Shown: positions 6,544 through 15,345 of the stretch, piece after piece
How the letters are laid out: every line of letters starts with the position of its first letter
Position numbering within the stretch: the first letter of the stretch is position 1
NCBI GenBank assembly: GCA_017525805.1
Contig: JAFXSH010000060.1
Span: 1-64,000 of the forward strand
Length of the DNA: 64,000 nt
Source: Clostridia bacterium
GTDB taxonomy: Bacteria; Bacillota_A; Clostridia; Christensenellales; Aristaeellaceae
Direction: 5' to 3'
Translations under genes and position numbers: made by a program
Notes under the pieces: generated by a model
The model's database searches: none
What the model was told of the DNA's origin: nothing
The model's input: the letters and a program-made list of their open reading frames with translations, nothing else

Positions 6544-8364
6544 ATGGATGACGAAATAAAAATCAGATTAAGCGACATAATTTTCGCGCTGCAAAAGCAT
6601 TGGAAGCTGATCCTGGCCACCTCAATCGCGGGAACGATGTTCGGCCTTGTGCTGACTGCCATGAGCTATGTGAAATCATCCCTCGTCACCTACAATATCA
6701 ACGGTTCCTTCGCCGTGAGCACCATGAACGAAGCGGGCAACTTCACAACCAACGGCACGGCGGCGAACAAGGATGACTACTACCTGTCTGAAAACATGGT
6801 GGCGGCCATACGGTACGTGCTGAACAGCAGGCAGGTGGTGGAGAGCGCTATCGAGGATGAAAAGCTCTTGGGCGTGGAAGCCTCCGATATCCAGCACAAC
6901 GTTTCCATTTCCCAGTACGGAGAAACGCAGATCGTGGAAATGACCCTCACGTGGCGCAGCCCCGAGGAAGGGATCGATATCTGGAACGCCATCATCGACG
7001 CCGGGAATCGGGTCATCCCCAAAGTGCTGCAGCTGGGCACGCTGGTGATCATCAATGAACCGAAGGCGTCCCAGGTGGGCATCAGCCGGGCAGGCCCCAA
7101 GCTTGCCATCATGCTCAGCGGCCTGGGCTTCATGGCGGGCGTGGGTTTCGCGGTGGTCAGCATGCTGCTGCATCCGACGCTGAACAACTTAAAAGACGTG
7201 GACGCGGTGCTGGGGCTGGAAACGCTGGGCATGATTCCCCAAAGCCTCACTTGGAGCGAGCAGAATGGAAAAATTTTAGAAAGGCACAATTCGGAGGTGA
7301 TTGAAAGCTTTTCCGCCGCGACCTATATCCTGCGCAACCGCTTAGGCTCCAGGGAAAAGCACCGCTGCTTCTATATTACTTCTACCACGTCCAAGGAAGG
7401 CAAGTCGGCGGTGGCGGCCAATATCGCCATCCAGCTGTCGGGGATGGAATGCCATACGCTTTTGGTCGATTTCGATACGCGCAATCCCGATATTGGAACC
7501 ATGTTCCTTCCGGACGTAGACTATACCTCTTCGCTCAACGCGCTTTACCGGGGCGAGGCGAACGAGTATGACGTGATCACCCATATCAATGGCTACCTCG
7601 ACCTGATGCTGATGATTCCGGAGCACAATCCCATACCGCTTGACGGCACCATAGAAGATCTTTTTGCCGGACTGGTCAGCAAGTACGATTACATGGTGAT
7701 CAACGCTTCGCCGGTCGGCATGGTTTCGGAAACGCTCAGTTTGAATCAAATCACCAATAACGTGCTGTTCGTGGTGGGCTACGACTCGGCCCCCATGTCC
7801 GAAATCCAGGCGTCCCTCCAGAAGATGGATAAATCCGGCGCGCGCGTCATTGGATGCATCGTCAACGGGGTCAAGGGAAAGCTGCAAAATGAAAGCGGCA
7901 TTCAGTTGCCTTTCATGAAAAACAACGATCGGAAGCCCCGTCAAGAGATGAGAGAGGACGTCCATTCGGATGGCGGCGATGCGAACCTTGTGGATGAAAT
8001 TCTGAATATGACGGAAAAATCCCAGGAAAAACCCCAGGAGAAACAGCCGGAAAAAACCCAGAAAAAACTCCAGAAAAAAGCCCGGGAAAAACAGCCGGAA
8101 AAACAGGAGGAAAACCAGCCGGAAACTCAAAAGAGCTCTCCTCTGAAACAGCTTTTCGGGAAAAAGAAGCGCGAGCAGAAAACGGACGAGCCCGCTCCCG
8201 TTGTTGTGGAGATGTCCGAGCCTCCCGTGTCCCGCAATATCATGGAAGATTTGATTTTGGACGAGCCGGGCAAGGATGAAGTTTCCGATTCGGATACCGT
8301 GTCTGAAATGCTGAGAATAGAAAGCAAAAAGAGTTCGGATGATCCGGCAAAGGATGAAGCGTGA
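6544..8364 (+). CDS. Wzz/BY-kinase fusion (polysaccharide chain-length regulator) with atypical tail
   Basis: A 606-residue protein. Residues 1-210 are a Wzz-type domain between two membrane helices (about 21-40 and 187-208). Residues 250-440 are a CpsD/CapB-type P-loop domain: S-K-E-G-K-S (Lys287, Ser288) is Walker A and L-L-V-D-F-D-T-R-N-P (306-315) is Walker A'. The Walker B position reads Y-M-V-I-N-A-S-P, with Asn387 where an Asp is expected. The C-terminal 165 residues are low-complexity Lys/Gln/Glu/Pro repeats with no tyrosine, whereas BY-kinases autophosphorylate a C-terminal tyrosine cluster. No tyrosine phosphatase gene is in the locus. It therefore probably controls chain length or assembly without classical tyrosine cycling. 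It starts 15 bases after the stator partner gene. Confidence 0.88.
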   Translation: MDDEIKIRLSDIIFALQKHWKLILATSIAGTMFGLVLTAMSYVKSSLVTYNINGSFAVSTMNEAGNFTTNGTAANKDDYYLSENMVAAIRYVLNSRQVVESAIEDEKLLGVEASDIQHNVSISQYGETQIVEMTLTWRSPEEGIDIWNAIIDAGNRVIPKVLQLGTLVIINEPKASQVGISRAGPKLAIMLSGLGFMAGVGFAVVSMLLHPTLNNLKDVDAVLGLETLGMIPQSLTWSEQNGKILERHNSEVIESFSAATYILRNRLGSREKHRCFYITSTTSKEGKSAVAANIAIQLSGMECHTLLVDFDTRNPDIGTMFLPDVDYTSSLNALYRGEANEYDVITHINGYLDLMLMIPEHNPIPLDGTIEDLFAGLVSKYDYMVINASPVGMVSETLSLNQITNNVLFVVGYDSAPMSEIQASLQKMDKSGARVIGCIVNGVKGKLQNESGIQLPFMKNNDRKPRQEMREDVHSDGGDANLVDEILNMTEKSQEKPQEKQPEKTQKKLQKKAREKQPEKQEENQPETQKSSPLKQLFGKKKREQKTDEPAPVVVEMSEPPVSRNIMEDLILDEPGKDEVSDSDTVSEMLRIESKKSSDDPAKDEA

Positions 8365-8417
8365 CATTGCCAACCCGCGGCGCGCGAAGAAATTGAGAAC
8401 GGAAGAAGGATAGCGGC

Positions 8418-9617
8418 TTGGACAAGAAAAAAGATTCCGATTCCGCGTTAAGAATCGCCATGTTCGGCCATAAGCGGATACCGTCCCGGGAAGGCGGAAT
8501 CGAGGTGGTTGTGGCGGAGCTGTCCGCGCGCATGGCCGCGCTGGGCCACAGCGTAACCTGCTTTAACCGCTCCGGGCATCATGTGAGCGGCCACGAGTTC
8601 GATGAAGAAAAGATGGACGTTTACAGGGGCGTGCGGCTGAAAAACGTGTGGACCCTCAACAAAAAAGGCCTGGCGGCCATGTCCGCCTCTGTTTCGGCTG
8701 CTTTCCGGACGGCTTTTGGGAAATATGACATCGTGCATATCCACGCGGAAGGCCCGGCCTTTATGTGCTGGCTGCCCAAATGGTTTGGAAAACGCGTGAT
8801 CGTGACGATCCATGGGCTGGACTGGGCAAGAGCAAAGTGGGGAAAATTCGCGTCGTGGTACATCAAAAGCGGAGAAAAAAACGCGGCCCGCTACGCCGAT
8901 GAAATCATTGTTTTAAGCAAAGGCGTGCAGGAGTATTTTCAGCGGACCTACGGCCGGGACACCGTTTTTATTCCCAACGGCGTGGCGAGAGCCGAAAAAC
9001 GGGAGGCCAGGGAAATCGAGAAACGGTGGGGGCTGCGGAATGATTCCTATGTCCTGTTTTTGGGCCGCCTCGTTCCGGAAAAAGGCGTTCATTATTTGAT
9101 CGAAGCATGGAAAAACGTGCGGACCGATAAAAAACTGGTGATCGCCGGAGGAAGCTCCGATACCCAGGAATACATGGACCGGTTAAAGGCGCTTGCCGGC
9201 AATGATGTGATCTTTACGGGATTCCAGCAGGGGCAGGTGCTGGAGGAGCTGTACAGCAACGCCTATGTGTACGTGCTGCCCAGCGACCTGGAGGGCATGC
9301 CCCTGAGCCTGCTGGAGGCAATGAGCTACGGAAACTGCTGCGTGGTATCCGATATTGAGGAATGCGCCCAGGTCGTGGATGATCACGCAGCGGTTTTTGA
9401 AAAGAGCAATGTGGCCGAGCTTCAAAAGACATTGCAGGAACTGATCGACCGGCCCGGGGAAGTCGCGCGGTACAAAGCCGGAGCGGCTGATTTCATTTGC
9501 AAAAAGTACAATTGGGACGATGTGGTCTCAAGGACCATCGAACTGTACAACGGCGGTAAGCGGCGCACGCTGCATGGAAAAGAATCCGAAGCGGGCGCCA
9601 CCGGGATGGGAGGCTGA
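8418..9617 (+). CDS. GT4 glycosyltransferase with DUF1972-like N terminus
   Basis: A 399-residue GT-B fold enzyme. It starts at TTG 8418, seven bases after GGAAGAAGGA; no better start exists. The N-terminal G-H-K-R-I-P-S-R-E-G-G-I-E pattern (about residues 17-29) matches the DUF1972 opening of rhamnosyltransferases such as Cps2T/RgpA. The C-terminal donor-binding half has L-G-R-L-V-P-E-K-G (about 217) and the GT4 E-G-M-P-L-S-L-L-E-A-M motif near residue 295. It is a cytoplasmic enzyme that adds a sugar to the lipid-linked repeat unit. dTDP-rhamnose made by the rml genes downstream is a plausible donor, which is inference. Confidence 0.85.
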   Translation: MDKKKDSDSALRIAMFGHKRIPSREGGIEVVVAELSARMAALGHSVTCFNRSGHHVSGHEFDEEKMDVYRGVRLKNVWTLNKKGLAAMSASVSAAFRTAFGKYDIVHIHAEGPAFMCWLPKWFGKRVIVTIHGLDWARAKWGKFASWYIKSGEKNAARYADEIIVLSKGVQEYFQRTYGRDTVFIPNGVARAEKREAREIEKRWGLRNDSYVLFLGRLVPEKGVHYLIEAWKNVRTDKKLVIAGGSSDTQEYMDRLKALAGNDVIFTGFQQGQVLEELYSNAYVYVLPSDLEGMPLSLLEAMSYGNCCVVSDIEECAQVVDDHAAVFEKSNVAELQKTLQELIDRPGEVARYKAGAADFICKKYNWDDVVSRTIELYNGGKRRTLHGKESEAGATGMGG

Positions 9618-9618
9618 C

Positions 9619-10611
9619 ATGGAACCGATCGATTTTATCGTCACCTGGGTAGACGGAAACGACCCGGAATGGTTCAAGGAAAAACAGAAGTATCAGGGAG
9701 TTACGGTCGATTCGGGGAATACGGTCAACAGGTTCCGGGATTGGGGCACCTTCAAATATTGGTTTCGGGCGGTGGAAAAAAACGCTCCCTGGGTGAACCA
9801 TGTGTATCTTGTTACCTGCGGTCATTATCCGGAATGGCTCAATACCGCGCACCCCAAGCTGCGCCTCATCCGGCACACGGATTATATCCCGCCGGAATGC
9901 CTGCCCACGTTTAATTCCAATGCCATCGAACTGTTCCTGCACAGAATCCCGGAGTTGGAGGAGCATTTTGTGCTGTTCAGCGACGATGTGTTCATCACTG
10001 CCCCCACCGTGCCCGAGGATTTTTTCGTGAACGGGATCCCCTGCGACGAGGGACTGCTGGAGGCCGTCAATTCCACCGATCCCAAGGACGTTTTTCCGCA
10101 TACCCTGCTGAATAACAGCGCGGTCATCAATAAACATTTCAAGAAAAAAGAAGTCCTGCGGAAGCATTTCACCAAGTTTGTCAATATCAAATACGGGAAG
10201 GAGAATATCCGGACGCTTTTGGTGCTTCCGCTGAAAAATTTCTGCGGTTTCCGGGATTTGCACGTGGCGGCGTCGCATACGAAATCGGGGTTTGAGACCG
10301 TATGGGCGGCGGAGCCGGAGATCCTGATGAACACCGGAAGAAACAGATTCCGCACCCTGAGCGACGTATCCCATTGGCTGATGAAAAACTGGCGGGTATG
10401 CAAGGGCGAATTTGTGCCCCGTTCGGCGGGCTGGGGAAAGCGGTTTGACCTGGGCGCTGACAAGGATATTTGCGAGCAGATCAAATCGGGGAGATGGAAA
10501 ACGCTCTGCGTAAACGACGGCATACCGGACATGGACTTTGAAACGGAAAAAGAGAAGCTGTGCGCGGCCTTTGAAACGCTGTTCCCGCAGAAATCCTCGT
10601 TTGAAATCTGA
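9619..10611 (+). CDS. Stealth-family sugar-phosphate transferase
   Basis: A 330-residue protein. The ATG at 9619 lies one base after the preceding stop and five bases after GGGAGG; an in-frame ATG at 9520 inside the previous gene has no such site. Stealth blocks are visible: CR1 I-D-F-I-V-T-W-V-D-G-N-D-P (residues 4-16), CR2 R-F-R-D-W-G-T-F-K-Y-W-F-R through L-F-S-D-D-V-F-I, and late CR3/CR4 blocks ending near C-V-N-D-G. Known Stealth enzymes transfer hexose-1-phosphate from a nucleotide sugar onto polysaccharides, as also in human GNPTAB. The repeat unit probably contains a phosphodiester linkage. Confidence 0.88.
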   Translation: MEPIDFIVTWVDGNDPEWFKEKQKYQGVTVDSGNTVNRFRDWGTFKYWFRAVEKNAPWVNHVYLVTCGHYPEWLNTAHPKLRLIRHTDYIPPECLPTFNSNAIELFLHRIPELEEHFVLFSDDVFITAPTVPEDFFVNGIPCDEGLLEAVNSTDPKDVFPHTLLNNSAVINKHFKKKEVLRKHFTKFVNIKYGKENIRTLLVLPLKNFCGFRDLHVAASHTKSGFETVWAAEPEILMNTGRNRFRTLSDVSHWLMKNWRVCKGEFVPRSAGWGKRFDLGADKDICEQIKSGRWKTLCVNDGIPDMDFETEKEKLCAAFETLFPQKSSFEI

Positions 10612-10678
10612 TCCTTGAAAACGCGCGGAACCGGAAGCCGGACCGGCTGTCTTTCACGCAAAAAGGAAGGTGCAATGG

Positions 10679-11920
10679 ATGAAAGTTCTGATCATCAACA
10701 AATTCTTGTATCCCAAGGGCGGAGCGGAAACCTACACCCTCAAGGTGGGCGATTATCTGCAAACCAAGGGCCATAAGGTGCAGTATTTTGGCATGGATGC
10801 CAAAGAGCGCACCGTGGGGAACGCCGTAAACGCCTATACAAGGGAAATGGACTTTCATGAAGGATCCATGCTTTCCAAAATCACCTATCCTGTCCGGACG
10901 GTTTACAGCGTGGAAGCGCGTATCAAAATTCGCAGGGTTCTGGATGATTTTCAGCCGGACGTATGCCATTTAAACAATTTTAACTATCAGCTGACGCCTT
11001 CCATCATCGTAGAGATCGCCAAATGGCGAAAGGAAACAGGGCATCCCTGCCGGATCATCTACACGGCCCACGACTACCAATGGGTATGCCCCAACCATAT
11101 GATGCACGACCTCAACACCCATGAAAACTGCGAAAAATGCGTGGACGGGCACTATTTCAACTGCGTGAAGGGCAAGTGCATTCACGGAAGCACCGCCAAA
11201 AGCGTCGTTGGCGCGGCGGAGGGCTTCCTGTGGCGGAGGCACAGCGCCTACCGGGAAGTGGACGCCATCATCTGCTGCTCCAAGTTTTTAAAAACCAAGC
11301 TGGATACAAACCCCGTTTTTGCCTCCAAGACCATCGCGATCCACAATTTCGTCGATCAGGTAGAGCGCAAGCGCACGGAAAAGAAGGATTACGTTTTGTA
11401 CTTCGGCCGGTTTTCCATGGAAAAGGGCCTTGACACATTGATCAGGGCCTGCAAGGCGCTGCCGGATGTTTCCTTCGTCTTCGCGGGCTCCGGCCCCCTG
11501 GAGGACCAGGTCAGCGGCATTGCGAACGTTAAAAACGTCGGGTTCCAGACCGGCGCCGCCCTGGAAAAGCTGATTCGGGAAGCGCGGTTTTCCGTCATTC
11601 CCTCGGTGTGGTATGAAAACTGTCCCTTCTCCGTGCTGGAGAGCGAAATGTACAGCACCCCCGTGTTGGGCGCGAACATCGGCGGCATTCCGGAATTGAT
11701 CGAGGACGGAAAGACCGGGGAGCTTTTCCAAGCGGCCAACTGGGAAGAGCTGAAAGCCAAGATCGAAAAGCTTTGGAATGATCGGGCGCTGACCGACCAG
11801 TACGCGGAAAACTGCCTGCATATCGAGTTTGACGATATCGAGGCCTATTATCAGAAGCTGATCCAGGTCTACGAAGGGAAAAAGGATATTGATTCGCTGC
11901 GCCGCGAATTGGGCGCGTGA
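10679..11920 (+). CDS. GT4 glycosyltransferase
   Basis: A 413-residue GT-B fold enzyme. The ATG at 10679 is eight bases after AAGGAAGG; the GTG at 10670 overlaps that site. The N-terminal acceptor half has the F-L-Y-P-K-G-G-A-E-T-Y loop at residues 8-18 and a cysteine-rich stretch at about 130-165 (C-x2-C-x6-C-x4-C) common in this GT4 subgroup. The donor half carries F-G-R-F-S-M-E-K-G and later P-F-S-V-L-E-S-E-M, where a conserved glutamate holds the sugar nucleotide. The exact sugar cannot be told. Confidence 0.85.
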   Translation: MKVLIINKFLYPKGGAETYTLKVGDYLQTKGHKVQYFGMDAKERTVGNAVNAYTREMDFHEGSMLSKITYPVRTVYSVEARIKIRRVLDDFQPDVCHLNNFNYQLTPSIIVEIAKWRKETGHPCRIIYTAHDYQWVCPNHMMHDLNTHENCEKCVDGHYFNCVKGKCIHGSTAKSVVGAAEGFLWRRHSAYREVDAIICCSKFLKTKLDTNPVFASKTIAIHNFVDQVERKRTEKKDYVLYFGRFSMEKGLDTLIRACKALPDVSFVFAGSGPLEDQVSGIANVKNVGFQTGAALEKLIREARFSVIPSVWYENCPFSVLESEMYSTPVLGANIGGIPELIEDGKTGELFQAANWEELKAKIEKLWNDRALTDQYAENCLHIEFDDIEAYYQKLIQVYEGKKDIDSLRRELGA

Positions 11921-11966
11921 ACCCTTTGGAACACATTTCTCTCTTAAATGAGGGGGCATGGATGCT

Positions 11967-13034
11967 ATGAAAAAAATCGCAATCATTGTGCACGGGCTGT
12001 CCAGCGGCGGAGCGGAGCGCGTGGCCTCTTTGCTGGCCAGCTATCTGGCTGAAAACCGATATGAGGTTTTGTTTATCTGCGCGTACCATACACCGGAAGA
12101 GGACAGCAAAGCGCCCTACCCGCTGGATTCGCGGGTGACGGTGAAATATATTCCGGTCAAAACGAAGATTTCCCCGCTTCGCTTCATGACAAGAAGCGTC
12201 CGCATCCGGCAGGCTGTGAAAGCGTTTTCTCCCGATTGGGTGGTTTCGCTGATCACTTATGAAGCGATACTGACCACATTTTCCAAATATCCGGTGGTTT
12301 ATTCCCTGCGGAACGATCCGGGCAGGAGCATGGCGCAGGGCTTTCGCTCCAAGCTGCTGCTGTTCATGTTTTCACGGTCAAAGAAAATCGTGTTTCAAAG
12401 CCAGGGGGCGCGGGATTTCTTCCAAGGCAAAATCAAGGAAAAGAGCGTCGTCATCCCCAACCCCATTAACACGAAAGAGCTGCCGCTCTGGACAGATTAC
12501 GCGCATGAGAAGAAATTCATGACCGCGTGCAGGCTGCGGGGGCAGAAAAACCTGCCCATGCTGGTGGAAGCCTTTTCGATGGTACACAAGGAACACCCCG
12601 ATTACACGCTGGAAATATACGGGCAAGGAGACCAGGAGAACGTAATCAAAGAAAAGATTCAATCGCTGCATGCGGAAAGCTATGTCTTTCTCAAAGGCTT
12701 TTCTGCGGATGTGCACGGCGTGATGGCGCGCTCCAGCGGTTTTGTGCTGTCCTCGAATCACGAGGGACTGTCCAATTCCATGCTGGAGGCCCTGTGCATG
12801 GGCGTTCCCTGCGTATGCACGGACTGCCCGCCCGGCAGCGTGCGGGAGTATATTGTCAGCGGAGAAAACGGCTTCCTGACCAAGGTGGGCGACGCCCAGG
12901 ATATGAAGGAAAAAATCTGCGCGCTGATTGAAAATCAGGACCTGTCCCCTGCTTTCGCGCAAAAGAACTTAGCCGTCAGACAGAAAATGGATGTCGAATT
13001 TATCTGCAAGGAATGGGCGCAGCTGTTTGAATAA
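11967..13034 (+). CDS. GT4 glycosyltransferase
   Basis: A 355-residue enzyme. The ATG at 11967 is chosen because AGGGGG lies 10 bases upstream; the earlier ATG at 11958 is only one base from it. The start I-V-H-G-L-S-S-G-G-A-E-R-V (residues 5-17) is the typical GalNAc/GT4 glycine loop. The late motif S-N-H-E-G-L-S-N-S-M-L-E-A-L near residue 265 is the GT4 donor-site E-x7-E signature. This resembles PglA/EpsD-like enzymes that extend lipid-linked oligosaccharides. It is followed by the polymerase gene. Confidence 0.85.
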   Translation: MKKIAIIVHGLSSGGAERVASLLASYLAENRYEVLFICAYHTPEEDSKAPYPLDSRVTVKYIPVKTKISPLRFMTRSVRIRQAVKAFSPDWVVSLITYEAILTTFSKYPVVYSLRNDPGRSMAQGFRSKLLLFMFSRSKKIVFQSQGARDFFQGKIKEKSVVIPNPINTKELPLWTDYAHEKKFMTACRLRGQKNLPMLVEAFSMVHKEHPDYTLEIYGQGDQENVIKEKIQSLHAESYVFLKGFSADVHGVMARSSGFVLSSNHEGLSNSMLEALCMGVPCVCTDCPPGSVREYIVSGENGFLTKVGDAQDMKEKICALIENQDLSPAFAQKNLAVRQKMDVEFICKEWAQLFE

Positions 13035-13099
13035 GGGGCACGTCGCTTTTTCTCCCGGCTGATCCCGATTGAAACAGTTTATCCCAATGGGAGGGCGGA

Positions 13100-14392
13100 A
13101 TGACGATAAAAAAAACGCCGGTGGCGCAGTATTCCCTGCTCTACCTGATGTATATCATCCCTGGAAGCTGCTTATTCGCCAAGTTTTTAACGGGGACTGT
13201 GAAATACTACGCGCTGCTGGCTCTGTATGGCTGGCTGATCGTCAAGAAAAAAAAATACCGGTCGGGTTATGCCCTCCGATTTGTGATTCTGTTCACGGTG
13301 TCCATGGTTTTTACGCGGATTTACACCGGCGGCGGCGCGGGCGTCGCGTCCCTGTTCAAATTCCTGGTGTGCGTGCTGAGCACGCAAATCGCCATTTACT
13401 GCGACAAGGAGCATTTTCTTACCCGATGGATCAACCTGGCCACCCTGTTCGCCGCCATCAGCATCGTAATGTGGGCCGCCTTTTACGCGATGCCGAGTCT
13501 GGTGAACATCTATCCCGGCGCGCGCTTTAAAACCCTGGAATATCAGCCCGGCGACGTGGTGAGATACCAATACGCGAAAGGGATGCTCATCTACAGCTTT
13601 CTGGAGGTCCACCCCACGCGGAACTGCGGCCTGTTTACCGAACCGGGGGTGCATCAGATCGTTTTGAACATGACGCTCTACGTTCTGCTGTTCTGGCAGG
13701 ACAAGCTGACTTTCAAGAACCCTAAGCTGTACCGGCGGTACGTGACCATTATCCTGGTGGCCCTGGTGACCTGCCAATCTACCACCGGGTATTTAGGCAC
13801 CATCATGATCCTGACGGTTTTCTTTTTCGGCAGCAGGGTGGAAAAGAAATTCAGGGGCATCAAAGGGTTCATGGTAGGCGCTGTGGCGCTGGGCATGGTG
13901 GTGCTGCTGGGCGATTACGCCTCCCGAGGAAAGGACAGCATCCTGTATTCCCAATTCATTTACAAGCTGTTCGGCGAGGACGGCGGCGGATTGGACGTTT
14001 CCAGCGGTACCGGACAGTACAGGACGGGCACCGCGATGGTCTGCTTTGAGATTATGATGGACCACCCACTGGGAATCGGCTTTGACCGGTTTAATCTGAT
14101 GAAGGCCAACTACGGGAGCGGCTTGGTAGCGGCAAGCATCATGCAGTTTCCCGCCGTGTTCGGCATCCCTCCCTGGATTATCCTGCTTGCGCTGATTTTC
14201 CTGCCGGTCATCCTCCGGCAGAAGCCGCATATCGCGGCCCTTTACATCATCCTTTTTGTCAACACCACGCTCGCGCAGACAGACCTGATTTACCCGGCGT
14301 TTTTCATGATTCCCATGTACCTGGTCGGCGTTCCCAGAAAACGAAAGGAAGAGGAACTCTATGGACAAAACGCTCATCCTGTTTACAGGTAA
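13100..14392 (+). CDS. Wzy-like polysaccharide polymerase
   Basis: A 430-residue integral membrane protein with about ten hydrophobic segments and a large extracytoplasmic loop around residues 135-200 (Y-P-G-A-R-F-K-T to L-F-T-E-P-G-V-H). The R-N-C-G-L-F-T-E-P pattern in such a loop is usual in O-antigen ligase/polymerase (Wzy) proteins. GGGAGGG lies six bases before the ATG. Its coding region overlaps the next gene by 32 bases. Together with Wzx and the Wzz fusion it indicates a Wzy-dependent route. Confidence 0.75.
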   Translation: MTIKKTPVAQYSLLYLMYIIPGSCLFAKFLTGTVKYYALLALYGWLIVKKKKYRSGYALRFVILFTVSMVFTRIYTGGGAGVASLFKFLVCVLSTQIAIYCDKEHFLTRWINLATLFAAISIVMWAAFYAMPSLVNIYPGARFKTLEYQPGDVVRYQYAKGMLIYSFLEVHPTRNCGLFTEPGVHQIVLNMTLYVLLFWQDKLTFKNPKLYRRYVTIILVALVTCQSTTGYLGTIMILTVFFFGSRVEKKFRGIKGFMVGAVALGMVVLLGDYASRGKDSILYSQFIYKLFGEDGGGLDVSSGTGQYRTGTAMVCFEIMMDHPLGIGFDRFNLMKANYGSGLVAASIMQFPAVFGIPPWIILLALIFLPVILRQKPHIAALYIILFVNTTLAQTDLIYPAFFMIPMYLVGVPRKRKEEELYGQNAHPVYR

Positions 14393-15290
14393 TAATTTCT
14401 ACTATTTTGACCGCATTCATTCGCCCGAGCTGACCATTGAGGGAATGTTTTGGGACCACGCGGAGCAGAAGAAACCTCTCCTGAAATTTCTGCGAAAGAA
14501 AGGTTCCTCGTGGACGCGCCTGTTTTACCAGGATTGGTATAAGCACCTGAATGAATATCAGAGAATCATCGTTTTCGACGTGCTGTATATATTCGATGTG
14601 CGGCTGTTGGAAAACATTGCCCGAAAAGCGCCGAATGCCAAACGATATTTTTATTCCTGGAACGTGGTCAAAAACGAGGCCCGTTTCATGTCCACCAAAA
14701 AAGCGGCCCAGGATGCGGGATTTCAGTATTATTCCTACGACAGGGGAGACTGCGAAAAGTACGGGCTGCGCTTCAACACGATCATGTATGACCGGACGCT
14801 GACCCTGGAACCGGCGGTCCCGAAATACGATACACTGTTTTTAGGCTTTTTGAAGGATCGGAAGGACGATTTGCTTTCGCTGTACGAAATGCTGGCATCC
14901 GCCGGCCTCAAGCCCAATTTTGTGACCGTGGACTTGAAGCAGAAGCACGAAAACCTTCCTTTCACCTTCCGGAGTGATTATATATCCTACTACGATTACC
15001 TGAAAATGGTCAGCGACAGCCGCTCTATCCTGGATATCGCCCAACAGGGGCAGGACGGATATTCCATGCGGGTGATGGAAGCGATTTTCTTCAACAAAAA
15101 GCTGATCACCACCAACGCGGCCGTCAGGCAGTCCATTTTCTACGATGAAAACAACATTCTGATCATCGAATTTGGCGCGACCACCGCCGAAGAACTCCGG
15201 ACCTTTTTTGAAAAGCCTTTCAAGCCCTACGATGAATCGGTTCGCCAGTATTACTCCATCGAAGCCTGGGCCGACAGATTCAGCGATTGA
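14361..15290 (+). CDS. Putative glycosyltransferase, CgeB-like
   Basis: A 309-residue cytoplasmic protein starting within the polymerase gene after GAGGAA. It has no strong textbook motif. The C-terminal third, with S-R-S-I-L-D-I-A-Q-Q-G-Q-D-G-Y-S-M-R-V-M-E-A followed by a hydrophobic strand and N, resembles the donor half of CgeB/LPS-type GT-B proteins. The tight overlap with wzy and its position between wzy and wzx support a role in repeat-unit synthesis. Substrate unknown. Confidence 0.6.
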   Translation: MDKTLILFTGNNFYYFDRIHSPELTIEGMFWDHAEQKKPLLKFLRKKGSSWTRLFYQDWYKHLNEYQRIIVFDVLYIFDVRLLENIARKAPNAKRYFYSWNVVKNEARFMSTKKAAQDAGFQYYSYDRGDCEKYGLRFNTIMYDRTLTLEPAVPKYDTLFLGFLKDRKDDLLSLYEMLASAGLKPNFVTVDLKQKHENLPFTFRSDYISYYDYLKMVSDSRSILDIAQQGQDGYSMRVMEAIFFNKKLITTNAAVRQSIFYDENNILIIEFGATTAEELRTFFEKPFKPYDESVRQYYSIEAWADRFSD

Positions 15291-15345
15291 TTTTCCGGGC
15301 CGCGATCAGGCGTTTGGATAGAAAAGAATGGACAGGGGTTGCGCA

